Shown here piece by piece: positions 9,865 to 18,756 of a DNA stretch of 64,000 nucleotides. The DNA is taken from positions 1 to 64,000 of the forward strand of contig NZ_AVFL01000015.1 in NCBI RefSeq assembly GCF_000576635.1, in the 5' to 3' direction. Made by a program: the position numbers and the translations under genes. The stretch is from Skermanella stibiiresistens SB22 (GTDB lineage: Bacteria > Pseudomonadota > Alphaproteobacteria > Azospirillales > Azospirillaceae). Position 1 is the first letter of the stretch, and every line of letters starts with the position of its first letter. The notes under the pieces were generated by a model that did not search any database, was not told the DNA's origin, and saw nothing but the letters and a program-made list of their open reading frames with translations.

Positions 9865-10746
9865 ATGACGAACGTGACACTTGCGGCGACCCAGACAAGC
9901 TGCACCTGGGACCGCGACGCCAACGTGGCGACAGCGGAACGACTTGTGCGCCATGCGGCGCGCGAGGGAGCGCAGATCATTCTGCTGCAGGAACTATTCG
10001 AGACGCCCTATTTCTGCCAGGACCAGAAGCCTGAGTTCTTCGCCCTGGCGGCTCCGGCTGATGATCATCCCGTCCTGCGGCGGATGAGCGCATTGGCCGC
10101 CGAACTTCAAGTGGTGCTGCCCGTCAGTTTCTTCGAACGGGCGAACAACGCGTACTACAACTCCATCGCCATGATCGACGCCGATGGCAGCACTCTCGGC
10201 ATCTATCGCAAGTCGCACATACCGGACGGTCCCGGTTACCAGGAAAAGTACTATTTCAATCCGGGAGATACGGGGTTCGAGGTGTTCAGGACCCGCTACG
10301 CCACGATCGGCACGGCGATCTGCTGGGATCAATGGTTTCCCGAGTCGGCGCGCTGCATGGCGCTGATGGGCGCCGAGGTCCTGTTCTATCCGACCGCGAT
10401 CGGATCCGAACCGCAGGATGCCGGCATCGACAGCCGCGACCATTGGCAAAGGGTGATGCAGGGCCATGCCGGCGCCAACCTGATGCCCCTGGTGGCGAGC
10501 AACCGCATCGGGGTCGAGACGGGCGCCAACTCGAGCATCACCTTCTACGGCTCGTCCTTCATCGCGGGCCCCCAAGGCGAGAAGGTGGCGGAGGCTCCGC
10601 GCGACCAGGAGGCGGTCCTGACCGCGACCTTCGATCTCGACAAGCTGCGCGCCGCCCGGGCATCGTGGGGCCTGTTCCGCGATCGGCGTCCCGAGCTCTA
10701 TGGCCCGGTCCAGACCTTGGACGGCCATCTCTCCTCCAGGCGGTGA
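9865..10746 (+). CDS. aguB: N-carbamoylputrescine amidase
   Basis: Nitrilase-superfamily amidase that converts N-carbamoylputrescine to putrescine, CO2 and ammonia, the last step of the agmatine route to polyamines. The 293-residue protein has the Glu-Lys-Cys catalytic triad: E43 (LLQELFETPYF), K116 (YRKSHIPDG) and C153 (AICWDQWFPE). The strings PDGPGYQEKYYFNPGDTGF and DQWFPESAR are typical of AguB rather than other nitrilases. A good ribosome site (gaggaaaacg) precedes the ATG. Agmatine deiminase (aguA), the usual partner, is not adjacent. A terminator follows at 10768. Confidence 0.93.
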   Translation: MTNVTLAATQTSCTWDRDANVATAERLVRHAAREGAQIILLQELFETPYFCQDQKPEFFALAAPADDHPVLRRMSALAAELQVVLPVSFFERANNAYYNSIAMIDADGSTLGIYRKSHIPDGPGYQEKYYFNPGDTGFEVFRTRYATIGTAICWDQWFPESARCMALMGAEVLFYPTAIGSEPQDAGIDSRDHWQRVMQGHAGANLMPLVASNRIGVETGANSSITFYGSSFIAGPQGEKVAEAPRDQEAVLTATFDLDKLRAARASWGLFRDRRPELYGPVQTLDGHLSSRR

Positions 10747-10767
10747 GCGAGGACGGCGGATACCCGT

Positions 10768-10793
10768 GGGGCGCCGCGTTGCAGCGGCGCCCC
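10768..10793 (+). terminator. GC-rich hairpin after aguB
   Basis: ggggcgccgc and its exact complement around a 6-base loop (gttgca), 22 bases after the aguB stop. No T run follows, so it may be a processing or Rho-assisted site rather than a classical terminator. Confidence 0.5.
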
Positions 10794-10969
10794 GGAACGG
10801 CGAAAATGCCGCGGGCCAGTGTGCCAGTGAGGTGCCGCACCGGGCGGAATCAAACTCCCGGTAGGTGCCCCATGTCTGTTGCGGACGCTTAATGCGCATG
10901 CGATAGTCTGCGCGATGTTCTGGGTTGAAGTTTTTCGCCAGACGCACGCACAGATATGAATGACAGGTC

Positions 10970-13900
10970 ATGTTCACCGCCGCGCGCAGCTTTATCGTCC
11001 GGTTCATACCGTTGGCGCTTGCCTTGGTATGCCTGATCGGAATCGCGGACGGAGCCGAGTCATATCGCGCTCCCGCTGGAGATCCCGTGCGATCGCGAAA
11101 GCTACCAGCGCCGGCATCGGCATCGGCACCGCCCGGACCTGTCGCGACCGACCGGCCCGCCACCGCGGTGGAGGCGGCGTTCAGCCGGCGCGCGGCGACG
11201 ACGCTGCGCCTCTATGGTCATGAACTGTTCGATCGCGGCGTGAAGCCGGTGGCGCCGTCGTTCGGGACGGCGCAGAACGACTACGTGATCGGTCCCGGCG
11301 ACGAGTTGAGGATCACCATCCACGGCTCCGCCCATCCATCGAGCCGCCGCTATACCGTCGACACCAATGGCGAGGTCATCGTCGACGATCTCCGCCCCCT
11401 GCGCGCCGCGGGGCGCACCCTCGCGGATTTCCGCCGGCAACTGGAGACGGAGGTGGCGTTCGGCATCAGCGACCATGAGGCCTTCGTGTCGCTGGACGGC
11501 ATGCGGCGGATGCGCGTGCTGGTGACCGGTGCCGTGGCGGAGCCCGGGCGGCACGAGGTCGCGGGGTCCGCGACGGTGCTCGACGCCTTGCTGGCGGCGG
11601 GCGGCGTCGATCGCCTGGGCAGCCTCCGGACGATCCGCCTGATCCGGGGCGGTGTCAGCTCGACGATCGATTTCTACGCCTTGCTCCAGGGCGTCGAAGG
11701 CTCCGATCCGGAATTGCGGGACGGCGACCGCATCGTGGTGCCGCCGATCGGCCCCACCATCGCCGTGGCGGGACAAGTCAAGCGTCCCGGCATCTATGAG
11801 CTTCCGCCCGACACGACCCCCGGCGGCACCCAGCCGATGACGGTCGGCGAGGCGGTGGCCCTGGCCGGTGGCCCGATCCTGCCCTCCGCGACGCGCGTGG
11901 TCACCTTCTCCATCGGCGCGGATGGGATCGAGGAGCCGCTCGAGACGACAAGCGACCACATGGCCAGAGACCACGGCGCCGGCGTTGCCAGTGGCGACTT
12001 GCTGATCGTGAGCGCAGAGCGCGACCAGCGCCGTGGCACCGTATCCATCGTTGGACACGTCCGCCAATCCGGCCCCCGCGCTCTGGACGAGGCGGACTCG
12101 CTGGCGTCGCTCCTGGGCTCCGTCGACCTGATGCCCGGCCCCTACCTGCCCTTCGCGGCCCTCGAGACGACCGGACCGGGTGGCTTCGCGCGAATCCTCA
12201 CGCCGGTCGACCTGCGGGCGGTCCTGGACCTTCGCCGTGACAGGCCGCTGGCCGACGACGACACGTTGATCGTGCTCAGCCTGTCCGACATTGGTTTCCT
12301 GACGTCACGCCCCGTCATCGATCTTCTGCGGGACGGCGGGAGTTCCCGGGAACCGCTCGGCTGCGCGGGGCTGGAGGTTCTCGCGCGCCGGCTTTCCGGC
12401 GACCTCGACGGCCCCCTGGTACGTGGCCCGCTCGGGCGCGCGGCCGCGGAACTGACTCCAGCCTCCCTGCCGTGCCCCAAGGTGTTCGACGATCACCCCG
12501 ACTTGCTCGCCTTCGCCTTGGAGCACGCCGTCCTGTTGCGAGGCGGCGTGGCGCGGCCGGGTCTCTACCCCGTGGTCGACGGATCGGAGATCGCGACCGT
12601 ATCCCAGGCGGCGGGCGGCGGCGCCCGGAAGCTCGCGGTGACCTCGAACAGCCAATCCGGCGGCCCCCGTGGCGCTGGAGGGACGGCGGGACTCCGGGGC
12701 GGCGACATCGTCGACTCGGTGGCGCCCCGGTTCGAGTTGACCGGCCACGCGAGGCATCCTGGAACCCGGCTCCTGTCCGACACCCCCTCGCTCCGCGCGG
12801 TTCTCGGCGACGGCGGCCAAGCGCTGTCCGGGCTTTACCCCCTGTTCGGCGTCATCGAACGCTATGATAGGAACCGGCTGGCCGGCCGACTGATCGCCTT
12901 CTCCCCCAGGGAGGTTTTCCAGGGCTCCGCGGATCGCCCGCTGGCGGACGGCGATGTCGTCAGGCTGTTCTCCTTCGCCGAAATCCGGCGGAGCACCGCT
13001 CGGCATCCAACGCCGCCGAGTTCCCGCGGAACCACGGTCGAACCCTTGGCTGCCGGCATCCTGGCCCTGATGGCCGAACGCGCCGTCGAGGTCCGCGGAG
13101 CCGTTCGCGAGCCTGGCGCCTATCCCGTCGAAGGCTTGGTCGGTCTCGACCAGATGATCACCATCGCCGGCGGGATTGGCGATCTGGCGGACCGGGACGG
13201 CATCGAAATCACCAGCCGGGAGCCCGCGACGGAGCCTGGGGACATGACCAACACGAGGAGGATGGTGTCGATCGACGCCGCCAACGGCCGCTCCGCCCAG
13301 GTTTCGGCCGGGGACGCGATCCGGGTCAATCCGCTGTTCAACGACCGCGAACCCCGTGCCGTCACGATCGACGGCGAGGTCAGGCGGCCTGGAAACTTCG
13401 ACGTCACCCGGGGCGAACGGCTGTCATCGCTGCTGAGGCGCGCCGGGGGGTTGACCGAGCAGGCCTATCCGGCCGGCGCGGTGTTCGCGCGGGAAAGCGC
13501 CCGGCGTCAGCAAGCCGAAACCTTCGGCGCCACCGCGCGGAACATCGACCACGACATCGCCGCGGTGACCGCGATGCCGAACCCGCCTCCAGCAGCCGAG
13601 ATCGAACTGGCCCGCCAGATGGCGACGGCGTTCCGCGACGCCCGGCCGATCGGACGCATCACGATCGAGGCCGATCCGGCGATCCTGGCCCTAAGGCCCG
13701 AGTTGGACATCGTTCTCGAAGCGGGCGATCACATCCACTATCCGAAGCGCCCGTTGACCGTCACCGTCACCGTCACCGGAGAGGTGCTCGCCCCCGCGAG
13801 CCTGCAATTCACCCAATGGAAGAACACCGACCACTATCTCGATGAAGCCGGGGGCACCACCCGCTACGCCGACGCCTCACGGGCGTTCGTGCTCAAGCCG

Positions 13901-14092
13901 GACGGCAGCGCCCAGCGGCTGCGATTGTCCTACTGGAACCATGAATATGTCGCGGTGGCGCCCGGCTCGACCATCATCGTGCCGCGAGATCCGGAACCCT
14001 TCCGATTCTTCCAGTTCACCCAGAACATTGGCGGGCTCCTCAGCCAGTTGGCGGTGTCGGCCGCCGCCGTCATGGTGCTGAGCGACCGCTGA
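10970..14092 (+). CDS. Large polysaccharide export protein with about eight SLBB repeats
   Basis: A 1040-residue outer-membrane polysaccharide export (OPX) type protein, KpsD-like in domain logic. It begins with a signal peptide (hydrophobic to about residue 30, ending IADGAES; no lipobox Cys). The Poly_export domain starts near residue 105 (YVIGPGDELRITIHGS). Eight SLBB-type beads follow, each with a G-x-V-x-x-P-G signature: VTGAVAEPG, VAGQVKRPG, IVGHVRQSG, LRGGVARPG, LTGHARHPG, VRGAVREPG, IDGEVRRPG and VTGEVLAPA. The C-terminus has a short hydrophobic stretch (GGLLSQLAVSAAAVMVL). It starts the rightward arm of the exopolysaccharide locus and is followed after two bases by a glycosyltransferase. 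The likely role is periplasm-spanning export of the polymer. Confidence 0.85.
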   Translation: MFTAARSFIVRFIPLALALVCLIGIADGAESYRAPAGDPVRSRKLPAPASASAPPGPVATDRPATAVEAAFSRRAATTLRLYGHELFDRGVKPVAPSFGTAQNDYVIGPGDELRITIHGSAHPSSRRYTVDTNGEVIVDDLRPLRAAGRTLADFRRQLETEVAFGISDHEAFVSLDGMRRMRVLVTGAVAEPGRHEVAGSATVLDALLAAGGVDRLGSLRTIRLIRGGVSSTIDFYALLQGVEGSDPELRDGDRIVVPPIGPTIAVAGQVKRPGIYELPPDTTPGGTQPMTVGEAVALAGGPILPSATRVVTFSIGADGIEEPLETTSDHMARDHGAGVASGDLLIVSAERDQRRGTVSIVGHVRQSGPRALDEADSLASLLGSVDLMPGPYLPFAALETTGPGGFARILTPVDLRAVLDLRRDRPLADDDTLIVLSLSDIGFLTSRPVIDLLRDGGSSREPLGCAGLEVLARRLSGDLDGPLVRGPLGRAAAELTPASLPCPKVFDDHPDLLAFALEHAVLLRGGVARPGLYPVVDGSEIATVSQAAGGGARKLAVTSNSQSGGPRGAGGTAGLRGGDIVDSVAPRFELTGHARHPGTRLLSDTPSLRAVLGDGGQALSGLYPLFGVIERYDRNRLAGRLIAFSPREVFQGSADRPLADGDVVRLFSFAEIRRSTARHPTPPSSRGTTVEPLAAGILALMAERAVEVRGAVREPGAYPVEGLVGLDQMITIAGGIGDLADRDGIEITSREPATEPGDMTNTRRMVSIDAANGRSAQVSAGDAIRVNPLFNDREPRAVTIDGEVRRPGNFDVTRGERLSSLLRRAGGLTEQAYPAGAVFARESARRQQAETFGATARNIDHDIAAVTAMPNPPPAAEIELARQMATAFRDARPIGRITIEADPAILALRPELDIVLEAGDHIHYPKRPLTVTVTVTGEVLAPASLQFTQWKNTDHYLDEAGGTTRYADASRAFVLKPDGSAQRLRLSYWNHEYVAVAPGSTIIVPRDPEPFRFFQFTQNIGGLLSQLAVSAAAVMVLSDR

Positions 14093-14094
14093 CC

Positions 14095-14919
14095 ATGCGG
14101 GCCCCCGCCACTTCAGCGCCGCACGGCCGCGGGATACCCCTGTTCAGCATCATCACCGTGGTCCTGAACGACAGGGATGGCCTGGAGGCCACCCGTCGAA
14201 GCCTGCTCCGCCAAACCTGCCGCGACTTCGAGTGGATCATCGTCGACGGCGGGTCGGCGGACGGAACGGCGGCCGCCATCCGGAGCTTCGGCGACGAGGT
14301 CGCGTGGTGGAGATCCGCCGCCGATCGCGGTCCCTATGACGCCATGAACAACGGGATGGCCGCCGCCAAAGGCGAATACCTGCTTTTCCTCAACGCGGAC
14401 GACACGCTGGTTTCATGCGGATCGCTGGCCTGGCTCAAGGGTGAGATCCTGGCCGGCGCGACGCCGGATGGCCCGCTGGATTTCGTCTACTGCGCCACCC
14501 TGGAGCGGTCGGCCGGCGGCGGCCTGAGGATCAAGCCAGCGAGATCGCATCGCATGGTTTGGTACGGGATGTTCACCCATCATCAGGCCATGATCTATCG
14601 GCGCGCCGTCGTCGCTGGCCTCGCCTACGATCTATCATTCACGGTTGGGGCGGATTACGCCTTCACCATCGAGGCGCTAGGACGCAGCGCTCGAGTCGCC
14701 CGCGGGAAGCAGCCACTGGCCGTTTTCGCACCCGCGGGCTTGTCCGGCAGGCTGGATCGTGTCGGTCGGCTCGACCAAACGAGAATCCGTCGCAAGTTTC
14801 TCAGCCTGCCGGTTGTTTTCTGCTTTTTAATAATACAAGTGCAATCTATGACCATGTTGGTGCGTCGCCGCTGGCCGGTCATCTACGAGATTTGTCGGTG
14901 CTGGCGGATGTACGGGTAG
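14095..14919 (+). CDS. Glycosyltransferase family 2 (WcaE-like)
   Basis: A 274-residue GT-A fold sugar transferase for a cell-surface polysaccharide. It has the family start FSIITVVLNDRDGLEATRRS, the nucleotide-binding stretch WIIVDGGSADGT, DRGPYDAMNNGMAAAKGEY and the metal-binding NADD motif, all close to the colanic-acid-type WcaE group. The C-terminal 30 residues are hydrophobic and encoded by unusually AT-rich DNA. It starts two bases after the OPX gene stop, so the two are co-transcribed. Sugar and acceptor cannot be told from sequence. Confidence 0.88.
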   Translation: MRAPATSAPHGRGIPLFSIITVVLNDRDGLEATRRSLLRQTCRDFEWIIVDGGSADGTAAAIRSFGDEVAWWRSAADRGPYDAMNNGMAAAKGEYLLFLNADDTLVSCGSLAWLKGEILAGATPDGPLDFVYCATLERSAGGGLRIKPARSHRMVWYGMFTHHQAMIYRRAVVAGLAYDLSFTVGADYAFTIEALGRSARVARGKQPLAVFAPAGLSGRLDRVGRLDQTRIRRKFLSLPVVFCFLIIQVQSMTMLVRRRWPVIYEICRCWRMYG

Positions 14920-14943
14920 CCAAGTCACCACTCACACGTGTAG

Positions 14944-14969
14944 TATGTGTGGAACCTGTACTACACATA
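14944..14969. promoter_or_regulatory. Inverted repeat upstream of the PraR-like gene
   Basis: tatgtgtgg (14944-14952) and ctacacata (14961-14969) pair with one mismatch around 8 bases. It lies between the glycosyltransferase stop and the PraR-like gene start, in AT-richer DNA, and could be an operator or a weak terminator. Confidence 0.35.
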
Positions 14970-15127
14970 TTCCATTCCTCTAATCAGATGAGGGTACGCT
15001 CGACAGGTTGCGCCGTACTCCACATCATGCACGCGAAAGGTCCTTGCATTTGAGCCATATAAGTCCTTTTGAAATCTAAATTTTTGCGCTACACCTTAAT
15101 CGCCGGGCAAGTACTCAGGGGTAGATG

Positions 15128-15604
15128 ATGAAATCGAAAAAGTCCCAACCCGCAACTGCGAACACGATATCGCGTCGCGGCGAAGGGCCCCATCCAATTG
15201 ACATCCATGTCGGAGCCAGGCTCCGTCTTCGCCGAACCTTGCTTGGGCTTAGCCAAGAGAAGCTCGGAGAGGCTGTCGGCATCACATTTCAGCAATTACA
15301 GAAGTATGAGCGGGGCGCCAACCGTATCAGCGCGAGCCGATTATATCATCTGGCGTTGGTGCTCGACGTGCCGGTCGGCTTCTTCTTCGAGGACATGCCG
15401 AGCGGACACCCCTCCCCCGAGGGCGCGGACGTCATCCATGAGCCGACGGAAACCGACGAGTTCGAGTCGATGGCGAAGCGGGAGACCCTCGAACTGGTCC
15501 GCGCCTACTATCGCATCAGCGATCCGACCGTGCGCCGCAGGGCGTTCGAGTTGATCAAGGCGCTGGGCGGCGAACCCAAGGAGAGTGAGACGGCGGTTCC
15601 CTGA
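15128..15604 (+). CDS. XRE-family regulator, PraR-like
   Basis: A 158-residue DNA-binding protein. The HTH_3 domain covers about residues 25-82, with GARLRLRRTLLGLSQEKLG, FQQLQKYERGANRISASRLY and DVPVGFFFEDM; this wording is that of the PraR/SinR-like regulators of Rhizobiales and Rhodospirillales. In Rhizobium and Azorhizobium, PraR affects quorum sensing, attachment or biofilm, and symbiosis. Here the gene sits inside the exopolysaccharide locus and ends two bases from the convergent glycosyltransferase gene, which makes control of polysaccharide genes a reasonable inference. Start chosen at the second of two adjacent ATGs because aggggtag then has better spacing. Confidence 0.85.
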   Translation: MKSKKSQPATANTISRRGEGPHPIDIHVGARLRLRRTLLGLSQEKLGEAVGITFQQLQKYERGANRISASRLYHLALVLDVPVGFFFEDMPSGHPSPEGADVIHEPTETDEFESMAKRETLELVRAYYRISDPTVRRRAFELIKALGGEPKESETAVP

Positions 15605-15606
15605 TC

Positions 15607-16476
15607 CTACGGATAGGGGACGGGCCCACGCCGCCGGGCCCGGACCTTGACGGCGATCTGCCAGTAGTAGAAGGCCCGGGCGATGGCATGGTCCAATCCG
15701 TCCAACCCATCGAGGAATCCCAGCCGCAGCACGTAGCTGTGAAGGAAGACCACCAAGGGGCGCGCCGGCAGGCGGACGAAGATCCGCTTCAACAGCCGGC
15801 GCGCGCCCTTCTCGCGCACGGCTATCGACTCCAGCCTGCCATCCATCATCAAGGCCGCCTCCCAGTCGGAATAGCGATTGTGCCGCTCGAACCAAGCGTA
15901 GGGTGGCTTGGCGTCATGATGGATGACGGGGTGGCGAAGGCGCCCGGCGGTGCCCGCGAGGCGCGGCTGGTAATGGCCCTCGACCTCCCACATGGAAGCG
16001 ACATCCAGATCGGGAACCGGTGGAAAGCTGGCCCGCCGGCGGTCTAGCAGCGCGATCTTGCTGTTCCACGCCCCGAACCGCAGCGGCCGCCCCGCGAAGA
16101 CTGGTCGCCCAGGAATATGGTAGCCACTGGCCTCCGGGCCCGCAGCCATCAGCCCGGCGATCTCGCCCGCCAAGGCCCCGGTCACCCTTTCGTCCGCATC
16201 CAGGTACAGCACCCAATCGTGACTGAACGGCAGGGCGTCCAGGCACCATTGCTTCTTCTTCGGATACTTGCCGTCCCAGTGGAAATCGATCACGCGCGCG
16301 CCCATCGACTTGGCGATCGCGGCGGTGCCGTCCCGGCTGCCGGAATCAACCACGAAGATTTCGGCGAAGCGGCTGACCGACGCCAGACAGGCACCGATGT
16401 TGGCGGCCTCGTCGCGCGTCATGACGATCACCGAAACCGGAATGAGGGCTGACCGTCCCGCGGCACGCTGGATCAT
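15607..16476 (-). CDS. Glycosyltransferase family 2 (WaaE/KdtX-like)
   Basis: A 289-residue GT2 enzyme. Visible motifs are VSVIVMTRDEAANIGACL, FVVDSGSRDGT, the KKKQWCLD element, the metal site LYLDADERV and a downstream HHDAKPPYAWFERHNRYSDWEA acceptor region typical of the WaaE (lipopolysaccharide beta-1,4-glucosyltransferase) branch. The C-terminal third has amphipathic helices for membrane attachment. The gene overlaps the Wzz gene by four bases (ATGA) and is the last gene of the leftward arm. It ends two bases from the PraR-like gene. Confidence 0.87.
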   Translation of the reverse strand: MIQRAAGRSALIPVSVIVMTRDEAANIGACLASVSRFAEIFVVDSGSRDGTAAIAKSMGARVIDFHWDGKYPKKKQWCLDALPFSHDWVLYLDADERVTGALAGEIAGLMAAGPEASGYHIPGRPVFAGRPLRFGAWNSKIALLDRRRASFPPVPDLDVASMWEVEGHYQPRLAGTAGRLRHPVIHHDAKPPYAWFERHNRYSDWEAALMMDGRLESIAVREKGARRLLKRIFVRLPARPLVVFLHSYVLRLGFLDGLDGLDHAIARAFYYWQIAVKVRARRRGPVPYP

Positions 16477-17441
16477 CGGCGCCAGTCACCAGCATCGCCA
16501 TCCGCGCCATCTCCCGCGATGACCGCCGCGCGGAACACCATGCCCAGCCCCACGACCAATCCCATGGCGGCCGCGATCGCGAGCACCACGACCGGATCGG
16601 GTGTGTCGGGCAGCGCTTCCGCCATGGCTGGCTGGATCAAGGTCGCTGTCAGCGGCAGATCCACATCCATCATCATCGCGAAACGTTCGTGGCCGATCAG
16701 CAAGTCGCGCAGCGCCCGCCGGTGGTCGATATCCGTGACGGAGCCGATCTTGCGGCCGATCTCCTCGATCATCTTGCGATTGTCATGGATCGCGGCCGAT
16801 CGTAGCCGTCGTTCCGTCGTGGCGTATAGGAGGTTCAGGAGCAGCCGGGCGAATTCCGGATCGGCGTGCCGATAGGTGACCCGGCGAAATGGCGTGCCAC
16901 CGATCCGCTGGATGCGAACCTCCTTCTGGATATAGCGCGCCAAGGTTCGGGCGTCCGGAGGTGTCCACGGGGTCCGTCCCACCAGTTCGTTGATCAGACG
17001 CCGCGCTTTCCCGGCGGGACCATCGTCGGGCTTCCAGCCGGATGTGGCCGGATCCCACATGGTCTCGAATACGCGCGGCGCGAAGTTTGGCACCAACGCG
17101 AGTTCCTCCGCGACGGGATAGGAGGTCATTTCGTAGATGAACCGATCATAGCTCGACATCATCTCGCCGACACCATGATCTCCAATCGATTCGCCGCCCG
17201 TCTCGGGAACCGCGGGCGACGGGGCGCCCCGTCCGAGCAGCCCCCCCGGCGCGATGGGGCCGATGATCAGGGTCGCGGTGAACTCGGGCGGGATAAGGCG
17301 GAGCCCGAACACCGCGCAGGCGATCGCCACGACCATCACGCCGACCACGACACGGCGTCCGGTGATCGCGATGGCCAAGCCTTCGCGCAGGAACTTCCGC
17401 ATGTCGCCCATCGGGGTGACGAGATCGGTCTCGACGGACAT
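16473..17441 (-). CDS. Wzz-type polysaccharide chain-length determinant
   Basis: A 322-residue inner-membrane co-polymerase-type protein. One membrane helix lies at about residues 28-50 (VVVGVMVVAIACAVFGLRLI), followed by the FTATLIIGP start typical of the Wzz periplasmic domain, a long periplasmic region, and a second helix near residues 285-308 (VVVLAIAAAMGLVVGLGMVF) preceded by a Pro-rich stretch (QPAMAEALPDTPDP). There is no tyrosine-kinase domain. Such proteins set polymer length for Wzy. The start ATG at 17441 lies one base after the upstream gene's stop; a longer frame reaching upstream is a shadow of that gene. Confidence 0.82.
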   Translation of the reverse strand: MSVETDLVTPMGDMRKFLREGLAIAITGRRVVVGVMVVAIACAVFGLRLIPPEFTATLIIGPIAPGGLLGRGAPSPAVPETGGESIGDHGVGEMMSSYDRFIYEMTSYPVAEELALVPNFAPRVFETMWDPATSGWKPDDGPAGKARRLINELVGRTPWTPPDARTLARYIQKEVRIQRIGGTPFRRVTYRHADPEFARLLLNLLYATTERRLRSAAIHDNRKMIEEIGRKIGSVTDIDHRRALRDLLIGHERFAMMMDVDLPLTATLIQPAMAEALPDTPDPVVVLAIAAAMGLVVGLGMVFRAAVIAGDGADGDAGDWRR

Positions 17442-17442
17442 G

Positions 17443-18726
17443 TCAGTCGCCTCCGGCGGCGAGGCTTCGGGGAGGTGGCCGGCCCACCAACCGGGGTCCG
17501 GAACGCGCCGGGCGGGCGATGGCCGCGGCGAGTGCCAGGAACGCGTCAGCCGCCTGGTCGGCCGACCACAGCGCCGCGGCGGCCGCGGCTTTCGCCCGTG
17601 CCGCGCGATGGAAGCTGGGATCATTGGCGTGGGCCAGGATCACGGTGGCCAGACGCGTCGCGTCTCCGGGGGCCACCACCTCGCCACATCCGTTTTCCGT
17701 CAGGAGCTTCGCAGCGGCGCCGCCCGCCGGACCCAGCAGGACGCAGGGCCGGCCGGCGGCCAGCGCGCCGGCGATCTTGCTGGGCACCAGCATTCCCTCC
17801 GCGCGCGCGTCCATCGCGGCCAAGTGAAGATCGGCGGCGCCCAGGCTGACGGAAAGGTTGGCGGCGGGCTGCCAGGGAAGCGCCAGGACGTTCCGCAGCG
17901 CCATCCTGTCCAGGGCGCTCTTGATCCGCTTCAATCCCCGACCCTCCCCGATCAGCAGGAACATGACGTCGGGAGCGCGAACCGCCAGATCCGCGGCGGC
18001 CTCCAGCACGGCGTCGAGCGGATGCGCCAAGCCAAAATTGCCCGAATAGGCGACGGTGAAGCGGTCACCCAGTCCCAAGGCGTCGCGCATCGGATTCCCC
18101 GACCACGGGACCGGCGCCACGACCGGATCGGCCCAGTTGGGGATGGTCACGATCCGGCTGGCCGGAACGCCGTCCCGCGCCAGCCGCGCCGCCATGCAAT
18201 CCCCGATCGCCACGACCGCGTCGCAGCGACGGAGCGACGCCAGGGCGAGCCAGCGCAGCGACGCCATGGCGGCATCGGTCAGCTTGACGTCGATCACCGG
18301 CAACAGGTCGGGGTAGAGGTCGTGCGACCAGTTGATCACGCCGCAGCCCCAGCGGCGTCCCAGCGGCGGCCCGAGCGACGCCAGCATCGGCGGGTCGGTC
18401 ATGGTGACGACGACGTCATGCCGCGGTAGGCGTTTGGCGGCGCGCCACAAGCCACCAAGCGCCATCAGATATCCCAAGCCGCCGGGGACCCGACGTCCGC
18501 CCGGCTCCCCGGAGCGGACGACCGCGACACCTGCCAGGGCCTCGTGGGGCGCGTCGACGGCTCCCTGGGCCAACACGGTGACCCGCCAACCCCGCGACGA
18601 GAACCGTCCAGCCAGATCTTTCAAACAACGGCCAGTTGCGCCTCGATCAGGCGGAAATACCCTATTTATGAAAAGGATCGAAGGAATATGCACTTTTTCT
18701 GATCCAAATCCGGCGCCACACCCCAT
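17443..18726 (-). CDS. Glycosyltransferase family 4
   Basis: A 427-residue GT-B fold retaining glycosyltransferase, close to the WbuB/WcaI group. It has the N-terminal Rossmann start ILFINRVFPPDRGATGRCL, SHDLYPDLLPV, the junction IPNWADP and the C-terminal donor-binding AYSGNFGLAHPLDAVLEA and RAEGMLVPSKIAGALAAGRP. The C-terminal tail is Pro/Arg-rich. The ATG at 18726 is used; a GTG 12 codons downstream (VHIPSILF) is an equally plausible start. It follows the polymerase gene by 30 bases and is joined to the Wzz gene with one base between. Confidence 0.85.
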   Translation of the reverse strand: MGCGAGFGSEKVHIPSILFINRVFPPDRGATGRCLKDLAGRFSSRGWRVTVLAQGAVDAPHEALAGVAVVRSGEPGGRRVPGGLGYLMALGGLWRAAKRLPRHDVVVTMTDPPMLASLGPPLGRRWGCGVINWSHDLYPDLLPVIDVKLTDAAMASLRWLALASLRRCDAVVAIGDCMAARLARDGVPASRIVTIPNWADPVVAPVPWSGNPMRDALGLGDRFTVAYSGNFGLAHPLDAVLEAAADLAVRAPDVMFLLIGEGRGLKRIKSALDRMALRNVLALPWQPAANLSVSLGAADLHLAAMDARAEGMLVPSKIAGALAAGRPCVLLGPAGGAAAKLLTENGCGEVVAPGDATRLATVILAHANDPSFHRAARAKAAAAAALWSADQAADAFLALAAAIARPARSGPRLVGRPPPRSLAAGGD

Positions 18727-18756
18727 ACAGAAGCATTCGCCCGGCGTCCAGGCAAG

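Noticed and set aside
10825-10880. tRNA-like T-arm (gtttgattc, minus strand) after aguB
   Set aside because: The bases flanking the loop do not form the 5-bp T stem and no acceptor or anticodon arms can be drawn.
11102-12067. 321-codon antisense frame inside the SLBB protein gene
   Set aside because: Overlaps a gene with clear SLBB signatures and shows shadow composition.
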